Of a stretch of 64,000 bases of DNA, positions 34,740 to 46,524 are shown one piece after another. Origin of the DNA: Callorhinus ursinus (lineage: Eukaryota > Chordata > Mammalia > Carnivora > Otariidae). The position numbers and the translations under genes were made by a program. Where the stretch lies: assembly GCF_003265705.1 (NCBI RefSeq), contig NW_020312902.1:13909903-13973902 (forward strand). Reading direction: 5' to 3'. Positions within the stretch are counted from its first letter, which is position 1. Each line of letters starts with the position of its first letter. The notes under the pieces were generated by a model. It searched no databases. It was not told the DNA's origin and was given only the letters and a program-made list of their open reading frames with translations.

Positions 34740-36385
34740 CAGAGATGTGAAAGTTCACAGTACATTGGTAATCAGTGACTTGGCTACTGTGGGTCAAAGA
34801 ATGTGATGGGAAAGCCAAGAATGAAGAGATAGTGTGTGATGTGGTGGCCACGGGCAAGGGACTTGGCCAACTGGTCTACACGCTACAGGACACATGGAGA
34901 AGCCCAGATGCGCCATCTGCCTGCTGGAGCTTACAACCTAGTAAGGAGTCTTGTTGCAACCATCCACATGTTATGGCACAAAGGGCGACGCTCCTGCAGG
35001 AGCAGAGGACGCCTTCCCACCTGGGGAGGAGTAGGGCGTCAGAATCTTTTTTGAGAGGAGTATGTGTTCCATGTGGAGCTGGCGAGTGAGAAGAGTTTGG
35101 ACAGGCGAAAACAGGGATGAGCGCTTTAGGCAGAAACGCTGCACCGCGGGTGGGGGTGGGGTGGGTAGGTCCTGAGAGGACAGGCCTGTGAGGGGCCCCA
35201 GGAAGCGGGACTCTAAATGGGCTCAGGAGGCCCCAGGAGAGGTGGGGGAAGCTAAAGCTTCTGGGTCAAGGATTCAGAGCTTTATTCTGCTGGCCGTGGG
35301 GCATTGCTGTGGCTCCTTGAGCCAGTTCCTCTGTCACTATCCTGAAAATAGCATCTTCCTGTTCTTGGGGTACAGCAACTCAAATTCATGGTTTTAGGAA
35401 ATTGGCAGGATCTCACCTCCCCGGCTGCTGCTGCAGGAGCCGTGATTCCTCTCTGAAGGGCAGCCTCTTCAGGCCGCAAATCGCCCTCCCTCTGACTTCC
35501 AACCACTTGTAGCGACAACGGCGTAGCTCATCTTAAAGAGCCAGGTTTCGCAGCGCGCGTGATACACTCAGCTGTGAACTGACTGTTGAAATCCACAAGC
35601 TGTGAATCCAGTGGCTGCCAGCAAAGCCCCATTCTCTCCACTGTTTGATCCTCACGTACAACGGCAGAATTCCTACGTTCTGCTCCCGGCAGCCCCCACC
35701 GAGCCTCCTTCCCCAGACCCCTCCTGCAGTCCGTCGGCCAGCGGAGGTGTTCACGATGTCCTTTCCTTCCGCCCCACCCCAACTAGAGCTCTCTCCAGTT
35801 GAGGCAGGCTGGACATTCTTGGTCAAAGCAAGCAAGGAAACCACTTGGCAGGGGTGGACTCTGCTCAGCGGAAAGGATGGACACTCAAGGATCCTTACCG
35901 GGATTTGCCTACTCTGCCAGCGATCGGTCCAGGAGGCTCAGGGAACGGCTCAGTGTGATAAGTGACCTTTGCCGGCCATCTGGGGCGGGGGCCCCTGAGC
36001 GGCGGAGAACCTTGCCAAGGGCTTCCTGGGGGTAACCCCCATCGAGCAGCTTTACCTGGGATTTCCAGCGCCCGCACTCACCTGGCTGGGTGAGAGCTGC
36101 CTCACCGTCCCTCACACCAGAGGAACCACAGGCACAAGGCAGACAGGGTCCTCACTGTCCTCATGGTCTGTCTGTCTGTCCCCTACTCATAGCCCATGAT
36201 GAGGCCTTCGGTGGCACCTGAGGTCCCACCCAGATGACCCTCTTCTTCAGCCTTCTCTGCCCGCCTTCTCTTCATATATCCTCACTTCCAGCCACACTGA
36301 ACTGCCCTCTGTTCCCCCAGACACCCCTGCCCTTCATCCCTCTGCCTTTGCTCTCCCTGACTCCTCCATAAGGCCACCCCCCCTG
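34740..36385. other. Noncoding DNA with locally raised GC and CpG
   Basis: No exon recognised. At 35100-35170 and 35500-36080 CpG dinucleotides are more frequent than elsewhere in the window (for example 'cagcgcgcgtgatac', 'gagcggcggagaacc'), but the density is below that of a typical CpG-island promoter as judged by eye. Overlapping frames on both strands argue against coding. Confidence 0.35.
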
Positions 36386-36389
36386 CAAC

Positions 36390-36555
36390 CATCCCCCGCT
36401 GAGAAGCACCAGCTCCCCAGCTTCTCCCTGACTTGCAAGCTCAAACATCACTCTTCCACAAAGCCTTCCCAAGTTCCTAAGCTCACCTGGGAGGACTTCC
36501 CCTGAACCCTTGTGGTGCTCTCTGGGCATTTGTGGACACTCTTCCTGTTCAACTT
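36390..36555 (+). repeat. L2 LINE, left part, split by a MIR
   Basis: 'gcaagctcaaacatcactct', 'ccacaaagccttcccaagtt' and 'cttgtggtgctctctgggca' are L2 3' sequence in order. The element stops at about 36555, where a MIR begins, and continues at 36784. Confidence 0.7.
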
Positions 36556-36559
36556 TGTA

Positions 36560-36783
36560 TTGCAACAGCATGGCTTGGAGTTGAGAATATAAAGTATGCT
36601 GTGTGGTCCTGAGAAAATGACTTAACCTCTCTGTGCCTGAATTTCCTAATCCATCTATTCCTACTACAGAGGGTTGTTGAAAAAAATGAATGGGCCAATA
36701 TCTTAAAGCATGTATGGCGATATCTGGCATACAGGGACTGTTTAAAAACCAGGAGGTGTATTATCACTGTTAGGGTGGTTGTT
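36560..36783 (+). repeat. MIR SINE inserted in an L2
   Basis: 'gaaaatgacttaacctctct', 'gtgcctgaatttcctaatcc', 'acagagggttgttgaaaaaa' and 'atatctggcatacagggact' are in MIR order. It sits between two collinear L2 pieces, so it jumped into the L2. Confidence 0.75.
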
Positions 36784-36935
36784 ACTATAAATATTCTATT
36801 TCTCTCACTGTGCTGGGAGTTCCTTCAGGACAGGACAATGTCTTGTTCCTACTGGAATCCCTCTCATTGCCCAGCCTATTTTCTGGCATGCAGTATGCAC
36901 TTATTAGTTGATAAATGAATGAACAAATGAAAAAA
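36784..36935 (+). repeat. L2 LINE, right part (3' end)
   Basis: 'ctgggagttccttcaggaca', 'caatgtcttgttcctactgg', 'ttttctggcatgcagtatgc' and 'ttagttgataaatgaatgaa' complete the L2 begun at 36390. Confidence 0.75.
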
Positions 36936-37194
36936 AAAACAAATTGCATAGGACTGGCTTCTCTGCCTGAATTAATTAATATTGTAGCTTCTTTTCCTAT
37001 TGGCCCTTCTTTACACACATTCACACACTCCTCCCCCCACATCCCCTCACATTTATACACAGTCTAGGCACATCAGATGCCTTATTCATAGAAGGAGGGC
37101 TGAAATAAGCCTCGGGAGAGGCCAGCAAAGGCTGCTTTTCTGGATACATGCTGCACAGAGCACTGCAACCAGTTCTTCTCATCATTCAGGTATT

Positions 37195-37725
37195 TTGCTC
37201 ATTTAGTCAGTCAACACTGACTCTGCACCAGACACTGGGCTAGGTGCAGAGGCAAGATAGGCCTTGTCCTGGCTTCATGATGCTTGAATCTAGCAGAGAA
37301 GATGGACCTTAATGATTAACTCAAAGAGCTGTAAAATTATGACTATGACAGAGGCCATGAGAGCAACTGGCCTCTCTGGGAAGGGCAGGCAAGCAGCGGT
37401 ACACAGCTCAGGGGCCCTTATTGGGAGTACTTGCCATGGGATTGTACACCAAGGGATGCTACTCATAGAAAAGACCATTCAAATGAACGCCTCCCAGTGG
37501 AACTGAGCAATGCAGGAGCCTAAGAAAGGCTTCTGGAAGGAGGTACCCTGGGCCGAGAGTGACAGAATGAGTAGGAGTCAACAAGAAGAAGGAGCAGAGG
37601 AGAATATTGCCGCCTGTGCCATGGCCCTGAGGCAGGAGGAAGCAAGGCGCCTTGCAGGACCAGAAGGAAGACTACTGTGGCTGAATCAGAGAACGCCAGG
37701 GACAGCAGGAGCTCGATAAGATGGG
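37195..37725 (-). repeat. L2 LINE, antisense, about 0.5 kb
   Basis: Antisense order: 'ctctgcaccagacactgggc', 'ttgtcctggcttcatgatgc', 'aagaaaggcttctggaagga', 'gccctgaggcaggaggaagc'. The short reading frames here, on either strand, are L2 shadows. Confidence 0.6.
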
Positions 37726-37729
37726 AGGG

Positions 37730-39180
37730 GACACAGCTACCGGACAATGTGGGGGTTTGCTGGTCAGGCAGAGGATCTGTGCCTTACCGTGAAAGTGGAG
37801 GGAAGGCGGGCAGCGTCCTTCAGAAACACCTCACAGCCCAACTTCAGCCCAGTTGGGAGGTGTCTGCCCTTGCCCTGACTTTCCATTTCCTTCCTACCTA
37901 CATAGCCCCTTCCTTACACCAGAACCAAGCCTCAAAACCCCCACCTTATAGCACACCTGGCCATGAGGGGCACATGGGGCCCTACCTGCTCCAACTCTAC
38001 TTCTGGAAACCTCTTTGAGTGCTGTCATTCAGCAAACACAGATGAGATTTGTTTGAGGAATTCTTTTCTGGGAACCAAAGCAAAACCAGAGTGAGAGAGA
38101 GCACAGTTCCAAATAAGGATGGGAATGACTGAGCCTGTCTTGTGGACAAACTTCCCCGATTCCTTAGCTGCTCTTCAATCCTCCACCATCCTGGCTCTAC
38201 CACCTCTCGAGAAGCCCAGAGTTTGTCCCCCTCCCCGCCCCTTCACTGCACGGGGAACTCCCAGAATCAAACCAGCCAAAACCCCGGACAGGGGTCTGTC
38301 CCCTCTGGGGACTCACTCATCTTCCGTAGCGCAGGCTTAGAGCACCTGAATTTGTGCTGAATCCAGTCAGCTTAGCCTTCTGAATTTCTCTGAAGCTTGG
38401 CTTTGTCTGAGCCACTGGTTCTTAAATCTTTGAGTGTTAGACCCTCTGGAGGGTTCTCCTCTCCTTTAGAAGGTGAGCCCACAAGAAAATGTGTCATCAT
38501 TTCCCAGGGTTTATGGGCTACCTCAACCTGCCTGTGGGTACCCTCTTCCCACGCAGCTTCGGACACCCTGCCCTAGGCCTCCACTTGCAATGTGAGAGCA
38601 GGCTTTGAACCCCTGGAAACCCTCTAAGGCAGCTCCTCCTGCCCTATCCCTGAGGCAGAAGGTTCTTTCCTTCTCCCTCCACACTTCCTAGAACCCAGAC
38701 CTACATTTTCAAATCTACAACCAGAGATTCCAATGGAGGAGTCTTAGGAAAATCCCACCTTTGAAAATCCCAGAAGTACCCCCAAAGTGAATCTTTGCTT
38801 TGGTGAATCTCTGGCCTTTGCCCAAACCAACATATGAAAATCCTTCTGTAGGATTTTAATATGGATTGTGCAAGAAAAAAGAAAAAGAAAAAGGGGGAGA
38901 ACTTTGGGAAATAGGTTTGGAAAACAGTGGATTTAACAAGGTTAATTCTGTTGCTTTGCTTTAGTACTTCTCAGAGCCTTTAATATGCTAATATTTACTC
39001 GGCCTATTTGACAACAGAACCCTCTTCACAGAGCTTCTCAGTGGTGCACAGAAATAACTTAAGAACTGCCATTCCCAACCCCTTCCAACACCAGCACAGA
39101 TTAGGTAGCTCCTCAAAAGTGCCCCTACCCTCCCTCTGGGGATCTGGGAGCAGAGATTGAAACAAATGCATTGGTTGATG
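37730..39180. other. Unassigned noncoding DNA
   Basis: No gene. A weak hAT-like end ('ccactggttcttaaatcttt') is near 38410. A poly-purine tract lies at 38875-38895. Confidence 0.4.
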
Positions 39181-39184
39181 GAGA

Positions 39185-39350
39185 GCAGTGATTTTTTTCA
39201 TCCTTGGCTACCCATCAGAATTGCCTGGGGGAGCTTTAAAAATGTACTTCTGCCCAGACTCTACCTCCACAAGTTCTAGGTCTTCTGGTCTGGGATGGGG
39301 CTTTTTTTTTTTTTAACTGTCCTCCAGGTGATTAAAATATGTAGCTAGGG
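39185..39350. mobile_element. MER5A-like hAT MITE
   Basis: 'cagtgatttttttcatcctt', 'ggctacccatcagaattgcc', 'tgggggagctttaaaaatgt' and 'tcctccaggtgattaaaata' follow the MER5A order. A poly-T run interrupts the middle, and the right terminus is lost. Confidence 0.7.
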
Positions 39351-39369
39351 GTAAGAATGTGTTGAGTTT

Positions 39370-39900
39370 CTTAATAGATCGGTTTTCACTAGGTTCAGCT
39401 ATGAGGCCATGATGAGATGAGATGGCTTAAATAAGAGTTTATTTCTCCTTTACATAAAAATTGAGAGGTAAGTAATCTAAGGCTGGTATGGTGGTTCTGC
39501 TCCATAAAACCCTCACACACTAAAGCTCCTGCCATCTCACTGCTCTACCATCCCTAGAGTGTGGTCCTCATCCTCATGGTCCAATGTGGCAGCTAGAGCT
39601 CCAGCCATCACATCTATGTCTTCCAGGCAGCAAGAAAGAGAAAGAAAAAAGAAGGGGCAATGAGCATGTGCCCACTTCCTTAATGAAGGCGCTCCTACAC
39701 TGACAAATGGCACTTACACTTATATCTCATTGACCAGAACTTTGTCATATGGTTGGTCACACCTATCCACAAAGAGGCTGGGAAATATGATCTTTCTTGT
39801 GGTTGGTCACATGCCCAGAGGAAGATCAGATGCTCTACAGAAGACAGAAAAAATACATATTAGAGGACAACCTGTCACCTCTGCCATGAGTTACAAGAAG
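39370..39900 (+). repeat. Old interspersed repeat, family not assigned
   Basis: 'ataagagtttatttctcctt', 'aaaattgagaggtaagtaat', 'ggttctgctccataaaaccc', 'tctcattgaccagaactttg' and 'tcatatggttggtcacacct' recur in this order in mammalian genomes as far as I recall. I cannot name the family safely. Confidence 0.4.
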
Positions 39901-40029
39901 TTTAAATAGACAGTGCCCTTACACCTGCCAAGCATCCTTTCTGGCTATGCACGAGTGACCACAAAGAGGCTAGGCTAGTCCGAGAGAGTGGCAGAGGAAA
40001 GGATTCACTTGACAAGAAGGATCATCCAG

Positions 40030-40160
40030 GAAGAAGTCTCTCCTGGGACCCTGCTTTCACAAATGGACAAAATGCACCCCCACAAGGGCTGTGTGACATC
40101 TCAGGAGCAGCAGAGCTGGGATTCAAACTCAGGGCTGAGTATGACATCTGACATTTCGGT
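40030..40160 (-). repeat. MIR fragment, antisense
   Basis: 'ttcacaaatggacaaaatgc', 'gggctgtgtgacatctcagg' and 'agctgggattcaaactcagg' give the antisense MIR core, strongly diverged. Confidence 0.4.
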
Positions 40161-40164
40161 TGCC

Positions 40165-41400
40165 TGACAGAGGGAAGGAAAATTACGACAACCCTTGCCC
40201 AGAGTAAAGAGCATCCAGACACGCACAACCCACAGCCCCCAAAGGCCTTGCGTTAATGTGAACATGTAGCTCTTGCATGGTTTCCTAGAGCAGGGGCTCT
40301 GGAAAGGACCTCCAGATGCTCAGTGCTCCCCCCACAACCCCGCCGCCCAGTGTCTATCCTGCTGGGTGAAGGCTTTGCCTTCTGCAGTCCTCTGGGAACG
40401 ACCAGTGGCCAACACCTGGGCTACTCAGTACATGGCAGCTTCTTCACCTCCTTCCTTGGTAGGGAAGGGGGGCAGGGCTAGAGAACCTAGAAATGAAGTC
40501 ATCATGCGGAGTGGAATGGGGAGAATTGGCAGAAAAAGGATTACCAGGGTAGGGCTCTCTCTGGGAGTGGGGCAACCATGGGCCCCTGCTTGCTTTCTTC
40601 ATCAAATCTGATCCAATTGTTCTACTCTGTTCTGGGCTCTCTTCACTCAGAGGGTCCCCAGGATTAATGCTCATCCAGGTTCAAAACACGTCAGTGGTTG
40701 ACACCTGCTTCCATCAGTCAGGCAATCAAGAGCCTGTGGAGTATGGCAGACTGAGGACATGCAGAGCCCTGGGCTTGACCCTGGGTGGGAGACAGGGGGC
40801 ATGACATAGAAGCGGTATTCCTTTCCCTGAGAGCTACTAACTCATTAGACAGACAGAAGGAACCCTAACAAACCTCCCAGACAATGATTAAACTACCACC
40901 GAGGGCATGTACCAGCTCTCTTAAGGCAGGTTCCCAGAAACCAGCATATGACACCTCTGTTTATGTCTCATCTGCCAGATATGAATGTGTCTGCGCTGAA
41001 CTGGGTCAGCTGGGCTGGAGCAGGTGGGTGGAGATGGGTGGTCCCAGAAGGCTTCCTAAAACACCCAGACTCGGCAACTACGTGTGCGTGTGGGAAGGTG
41101 TGCCTACATGTGCCTGAGTGCATGCGTGCATACATGGGTGTGCGTGTGTGTGCACATGCATGAGCATCTTCAGACTGGCCTTTGACCAAACTGTCCAGCT
41201 GCAGGCTTGTCCCCGCCTCCATTTTAAGTACCCTTCTCCCCCTCTCCTCAACACCCTGTGCCTCCCTACCCTCACCTCCTCTACTGCCCAGCCACAACAC
41301 ACAGAAGAACCAGGGCCCCCTTCCAGCCCCAGGTATAACTGATGTATTATGATTAAATGCATAAGCTCTTACCTTACAGGGGCATTTGTCTCTACATTTT
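40165..41400. other. Unassigned noncoding DNA with a TG-rich tract
   Basis: No exon. A GT/TGCA-rich purine-pyrimidine alternating tract occupies about 41083-41165. The 176-codon minus frame here spans that tract and antisense composition, not a gene. Confidence 0.45.
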
Positions 41401-41417
41401 GAAAGGGGGCAATGCTT

Positions 41418-41622
41418 GGGCACCTGGGTGGCTCCGTCGTTAAGTGTCTGCCTTCGGCTCAGGTCATGGTCCCAGGGTCCTGGGATTGTGCCCCGCATCG
41501 GGCTCCCTGCTCAGCGGGAAGCCTGCTTCTCCCTCTCCCACTCCCCCCACCCCCCGCTTGTGTTCCCTCTCTCGCTGTGTCTCTCTCTGTCAAATAAATA
41601 AAATCTTTAAAAAAAAAAAAAA
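41418..41622 (+). mobile_element. CAN SINE, full length
   Basis: Begins 'gggcacctgggtggctccgt' and ends in an A tail. Identical 17-bp target duplication 'gaaagggggcaatgctt' at 41401-41417 and 41623-41639. Three overlapping short frames here are SINE artefacts. Confidence 0.97.
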
Positions 41623-41714
41623 GAAAGGGGGCAATGCTTAACCCCTAGGACTAGATCTCTAAAGGGGGGGTATAGCAGCGAGGGGCACAGGTTTTCTAAC
41701 AGTTTTTAAAAGTC

Positions 41715-41885
41715 TCCTTTAGTTCATGCACTGTGCCGGGCAAATCATGTCCATCATCTTGTTCAGCCCTCCTAAAAATTCTGCAAAAGACACATTCTCA
41801 GCCTGATTTCTCAGAAAGAGAAGCTGAAGCAAGGAGACAGGACTAGGGCTCGCCCCAGGTGACCCAGTGGTGGGGCGGAGGCATT
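41715..41885 (-). repeat. MIR fragment, antisense
   Basis: 'catgcactgtgccgggcaaa', 'ttcagccctcctaaaaattc' and 'gaagctgaagcaaggagaca' then 'cccaggtgacccagtggtgg' follow the antisense MIR order. Confidence 0.5.
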
Positions 41886-42109
41886 TTTCAATACTCTGTG
41901 CCTCGATGGGGACAAAATACGGGAGTGGGGATGGGGACATATGACCAGACAGACTCCTCAGAACCCCTCCGGGCACAGACACACAGAGAACTACTCCTCT
42001 GTCCAGGCTGGACCCACCTCCATCAGGCCCAAGGTCCTTCTAGAGCCCCACAGCCCTTCTCCTTCCCACATGTCCCTCGATCCCCCCTCCCTCTCTCCTC
42101 TCATGCTTT

Positions 42110-42335
42110 CATTTTGGGAAGTAATCGACAAGGTGGGATTATTTGCCCCTGCATTCACACGTCCCAAAATGAGGTGGTGGTCTGGGGCTATCCCTAAGCA
42201 GTTTTTAAGAAAGCAATCTAAACGGAATCAAGTGTACTTCCCCGCCTCAAATTTTAGCTACAGAGTCATTTCTCTAGGTAATAATGATAATGAAAAATGG
42301 CCTCCAATTATTCAAAGCCTGTTTCCATGAATAAT
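42110..42335. other. Candidate conserved noncoding block
   Basis: Unique-looking sequence with 'ggaagtaatcgacaaggtgg', 'gtaataatgataatgaaaaa' and 'ctccaattattcaaagcctg'. No repeat recognised. Conservation is not testable here, so this is a composition-based guess. Confidence 0.3.
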
Positions 42336-42514
42336 TCAGGAGCAAAGAAGCTGGGGCTCCTTACCTGCTTGCCACAGCACCCCTCCTCCACTCCCACTCT
42401 TTCCTTGCTCCTGGAACGCTTCTTAATTTCCAAAAAAAAAAAAGACTGTAACTCTCTACACACTGAAGTACCCAGGCTCTCGTCACCTGGAAATGCCAGT
42501 TAAGATAACCACCA

Positions 42515-42725
42515 GCAGATCCCACGTCAGGTGCCTGACAGTGGGCTAAGCATGCTGTGAGCATTCCCTCATGCAATTCTCTCAGGAGCTGGTATTTTCC
42601 ACATTGTACACGTGAGGAAGCAGAGGCTCAGAAAATGAAAGAAATTATTCCAAGTTCATACAACAAAAAAGTGGTAGAGCAAGGATCCAACCCCAGGAAA
42701 TGCCAGAGGCTGGGCTCCATGCCAC
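42515..42725 (-). repeat. MIR SINE relic, antisense
   Basis: 'cagtgggctaagcatgctgt', 'tgcaattctctcaggagctg', 'cgtgaggaagcagaggctca', 'aagttcatacaacaaaaaag', 'agcaaggatccaacccc'. Antisense order is complete. Confidence 0.7.
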
Positions 42726-42729
42726 CACT

Positions 42730-43955
42730 GTCCATTTGCAGCAAGGGGACAGGGCTATTTCCTGGGTTGCATTCCTGACGACCCCTCTTCTTGCCCCCAC
42801 TCCCAAGTCCAAAGCAGGAGAGCTTTCTCAGCTCATCCTAGGGCTTCAGGATTTGCACAGAATCATTCCTCCTCCAGGAAGGTTGCTGGACTCCCCAGTT
42901 TACAGCACTGGCTTCTTGCAAGACCTGTTTGGTGGACAGAAACCTGGGAGATCTTTTCAAGCCCTCGGGCATCCGGAGGCAGGCTTTGCCTTATGCCAAG
43001 TCCAGTTCCTTGGAGGAAATTTTTACAAAGTTTTATGTGTAGGTGAAAACAGCCTCAGCACCCACAATACCCTCCCTCATCTTCCCATCACTATAGCAAC
43101 CTATATCCCTTCATAACTAAGAGGACAGGTGGGAGGAGCAAGTTTGAAATAGCACTTTTAGCTTCCTGATCTAAGATGTTCGTGCTTGGCTCCGTTCTGG
43201 TTCTTTACCATCTCCCTTGAGACTGGGTACATGGCCCCCTGCTCTCCACTCAGCACAGGGAAGGGGCCAAGTCAGCTAAAGAAGACCAAAGCCTAGACAC
43301 TTGATCCTGGGAGAAGAAAGAAGGCGCAGTCGACTCTGTCCACCCCAGTCCCAAAGGGTCTCTAACAGCCCCTTGGCAAAGCCAGCCAGTGGACCTCCTG
43401 TATCCATTCCCCCCTTCTTCCTTAGAAACAGAAGTCTGACATTTATTCCCATACACTGTCTCCAGGAGTAAAGACTCCTTACACAGCTGGGTTCTGACCA
43501 CAGGAAATGTAGCAGAAGAGTGGTGGGAAACTTCCAGTAAGCCTTCTTTTCCTTCTCTTCTTCCCATTTGCTGCCGAGTACTCAGAAATGCTGGCAGTAC
43601 ATGACGAGATCCACTGCCAAACAGGCAGGAAGAGGGCCCCTGACCTCATTCTTCTCTTGCCTGCCGACCACCTGCTCATCTCTCCTATTGGCCAGACGCA
43701 CCTGGAAGAGAGAAGAGCTGAGTGGTCCTCAGTAGTCAACCTCTGGGACTCAGATAGGGAACTTCCCACCAAGGCAGGCGTGACTCCAAAAGACCCCTCA
43801 CCCACTTCCCCCTTAGGCGGGATCCAAATAGCTCCTAACATTTCTGCTAGAACCCCCACCCTTTGCCTTTGAAACCCACCTCGGCACTCACAACCAAAGA
43901 CAATTGAGCCTGCAGCCAATTCGTATATAGACTATTATTTGTACTTGCTGATTCT
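42730..43955. other. Unassigned noncoding DNA
   Basis: Open frames of 138 and 146 codons (42700-43116 plus, 43479-43919 minus) show no domain, splice context or codon bias that would support an exon. Confidence 0.4.
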
Positions 43956-43964
43956 TTTCATTGT

Positions 43965-44655
43965 TGTTGTTGTTTCCTTTTATTGTGGTGAAATATGCAT
44001 AACATAAAATTCTACCAATTTAACCATTTTCAAGTGTACAGTTCAGGGTCATAAGGTATATTTACATTGTTGTGTAACCATCTCTAGTACTATCCATCTC
44101 CAGAACTTTCTCATCATCTCAAACTGAAACTCTGCCCCCATTAAACACTAACACTCCCTCCAGCTCCTCCCCCACTTCTCCCCCGTCCAGACCCTAACAA
44201 CCACCACGTTACTTTCTGTTTCTATTAGCTGGACAACTCCAGGTACCACATATAAGTGGAATCATAGAATATTTATCCTTTTGTGACTGGCGTATTTCAC
44301 TTCGCATAAAGTCTTCAAGATGCATGTAGCTTGTAGTGTATATCAGAATTTCCTTTTTTTTTTTTTCTTTTTTTTAAGACGGACTCTATTCCTCTGTATG
44401 TATAAACCACACTTCGGCTTTGCATTCATCCATAGATGGATGCCTGGGTCACTTCCACCTTTTGGCTATTGGAAATGATGGTGCTATGAACAAGGGTATA
44501 GAACATAGTTCAAGTCTCTACTTTCAATTCTTTTGGATATGTGTCCAGAAGTGGGATTCCTGGGCCATATGATAATTCTCTGTTTAATTTTTTGAGGAAT
44601 TGCCAGACTGTTTTCCATAGCGGCTACAGCCTTTGACATTTCCACCATTGCCGAT
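43965..44655 (-). mobile_element. L1M-type LINE, antisense 3' part
   Basis: Antisense L1: 'aaatatgcataacataaaat', 'aatttaaccattttcaagtg', 'accacatataagtggaatca', 'ttttggctattggaaatgat', 'gaattgccagactgttttcc'. Left to right it runs from the 3' UTR back into the end of ORF2. A poly-T expansion interrupts it at about 44350-44377. Confidence 0.85.
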
Positions 44656-44659
44656 TCAT

Positions 44660-44940
44660 TGCGTTCATGACTTTTCATGTTCCCATGATGTTTCCTCATC
44701 CAGACAATCAGTACCTCCAGGGCAAGGACAACACCTTCTCTGGCCTACAGATTTGACAGCAATAACTGTTCATGGAAGACCCACTGTAGAGAGATGCTGC
44801 CAATCTCCAAGCACATTAACAACAATGACCAAGAGCCTTTCCTAGACCTCGAGGAATCAAGGTTTTCAACCTAGAAAGAAAAACAGCCAGGAAAAGAAAT
44901 GCAGGGACATCGCCTATCACATAGAAGCAACATGCTAATT
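44660..44940. other. Unassigned noncoding DNA
   Basis: Short spacer with no recognised element. Confidence 0.4.
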
Positions 44941-44944
44941 CTCA

Positions 44945-45480
44945 TAGGGGGATTTAAGGAAGGCTTCCTAGTAATGACAGCATTTGAATCAAGCTGTGAA
45001 CAGAAAGAAGTATGTCTCCAGCCAGCCTGGAGAAAGGGAACCCCCACGTGAGAGACACAGGGAGAGCAAAGGCACAGCAGTATGGAAGCTGCTGGTGTGT
45101 TTGGGGAATAACAGGAGCTCCAGGGTCCAGCACCAAGAATGAAATGAGAGGCAAAGTTGGTGAGGTGAGTTGGGGCCAGGAGCAAAGACCCTGTTAGCCG
45201 CCATGTTGAAAAGTTTGGGCTTAATTAGGAGGCAGTGAAGAGCTGCTGAAAGTTTTTGAGCAGGAGGTGTTATAACCAGAGCTTTGTTTTATGATAAGGA
45301 AAGTGACAGCAGTATGGAAGCCTGGGTTAGGAGGGAGGAGATTAGAAGCAGGAAGCCAGGTCAGGAGGCCATTGCGAGTTGGACACGTACCTCGTTAGGA
45401 CTTTGAAAGCAATGCTGCGGACAGAGCAGGTTTGCGTGAGGGAGGCAGGTAAGAGAGCACTGTGCAGGGAACCCTGTAGA
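44945..45480 (-). repeat. L2 LINE, antisense
   Basis: 'aaggaaggcttcctagtaat', 'agggagagcaaaggcacagc', 'ggcagtgaagagctgctgaa', 'gcaggaggtgttataaccag', 'aggtcaggaggccattgcga' match the antisense L2 order. Confidence 0.6.
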
Positions 45481-45484
45481 ATGC

Positions 45485-46380
45485 AGGCTCATTCTCTCTG
45501 AGCTGAGGGAACCCGCTGGGTGCAGCCCTCCCAAGTCTCTCAGTTTGCATGTGGTATAGGCCCAAGTCAAGAATGATTTGGCTTTCTGTGGGGTCCACTG
45601 AGGCAGAGGTGAAAGGCTGCAAAGGCTAGAAATAGACCAGCTGGGCTGGGGCAGATGGAGGGCTTGACAGGGACACAGGATGCCCTTGTAGGAAGAGCTA
45701 AGGGGAGGCCAAGTCAGGATATCTACTGATTCCAGAACCTGGGAATTCTACCAGCCTCTGCCCTCCGCCTCCTTGAGTGCCAGCAAGATGAGCTACAATC
45801 AGGTGGGCTAGCAACATCACTGTGGAAACTATGAAGGTCTGAAAACCCCTATACCCTGATCCTTTGAGAGGCCCCCCACATTTCCCAGCATCAATTTTGA
45901 CAGGGCAGAAAGAAGAGAAATGAGCAAAAGCCCAGATCAGACAACATAAAGTATGTTTCCTACTCATCAGAATGTCGGATCTATTATAGTCAGAATGGAA
46001 AAGCTTCAAATTCTGTACCAGAGAAGGTGATGCTCTTACCATGTTATCTTGTATCCCCTGCACTTGGAACAGAACTCCACCCCAGATGCCTAACACTTGG
46101 GGCTCAGTGTGCCCTGGCCACACGAGGCAGGGTGGCCAGTCCATACCTGCACCTCAGAGCTGTGGGAGCAAGGCTGTGGATTGAGGACGAACGGAGGATG
46201 AGGCTGAGCGGTCAGACCGCTGTGCACACTCCTGTGGGTTGTTCACCACACAAGGGCTTCTGGGAGCCAGGAAGTCTTTTCCTAATTTTCACAATGGCTT
46301 CATATGGAGTAGCTAGGACCCAGATAAGACAAAGATTTTTAAACTGCTTCAGAAATCATCTCCCATCTCTGATGTTCCAA
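45485..46380. other. Unassigned noncoding DNA
   Basis: No gene. The overlapping frames at 45698-46144 (minus) and 46027-46545 (plus) have no domains. The latter runs into an L2. Confidence 0.4.
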
Positions 46381-46384
46381 AGTC

Positions 46385-46520
46385 AAATACTTCTATTATT
46401 AGTTCTCATAGCCCGAGTAGCTCCCATGTGTAGCACCTGTCACATTTACAAATTTACATCTATTTGTATGAATATTTATCAATGTCTGTCTTCCCTCCGG
46501 ATCATAATCTCCAAGAAAGC
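46385..46520 (+). repeat. L2 LINE 3' fragment
   Basis: 'gtgtagcacctgtcacattt', 'atgtctgtcttccctccgga' and 'tctccaagaaagcagggagc' match L2 3' sequence. Confidence 0.55.
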
Positions 46521-46524
46521 AGGG

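Noticed and set aside
35500..36080. CpG-richer patch as a CpG-island promoter
   Set aside because: CpG frequency seems only moderately raised by eye, and there is no adjoining first exon. A computed observed/expected ratio would decide.
40968..41498. 176-codon open frame on the minus strand
   Set aside because: It spans a TG-rich tract and part of a CAN SINE, has no domain or start context, and overlaps open frames on the other strand.
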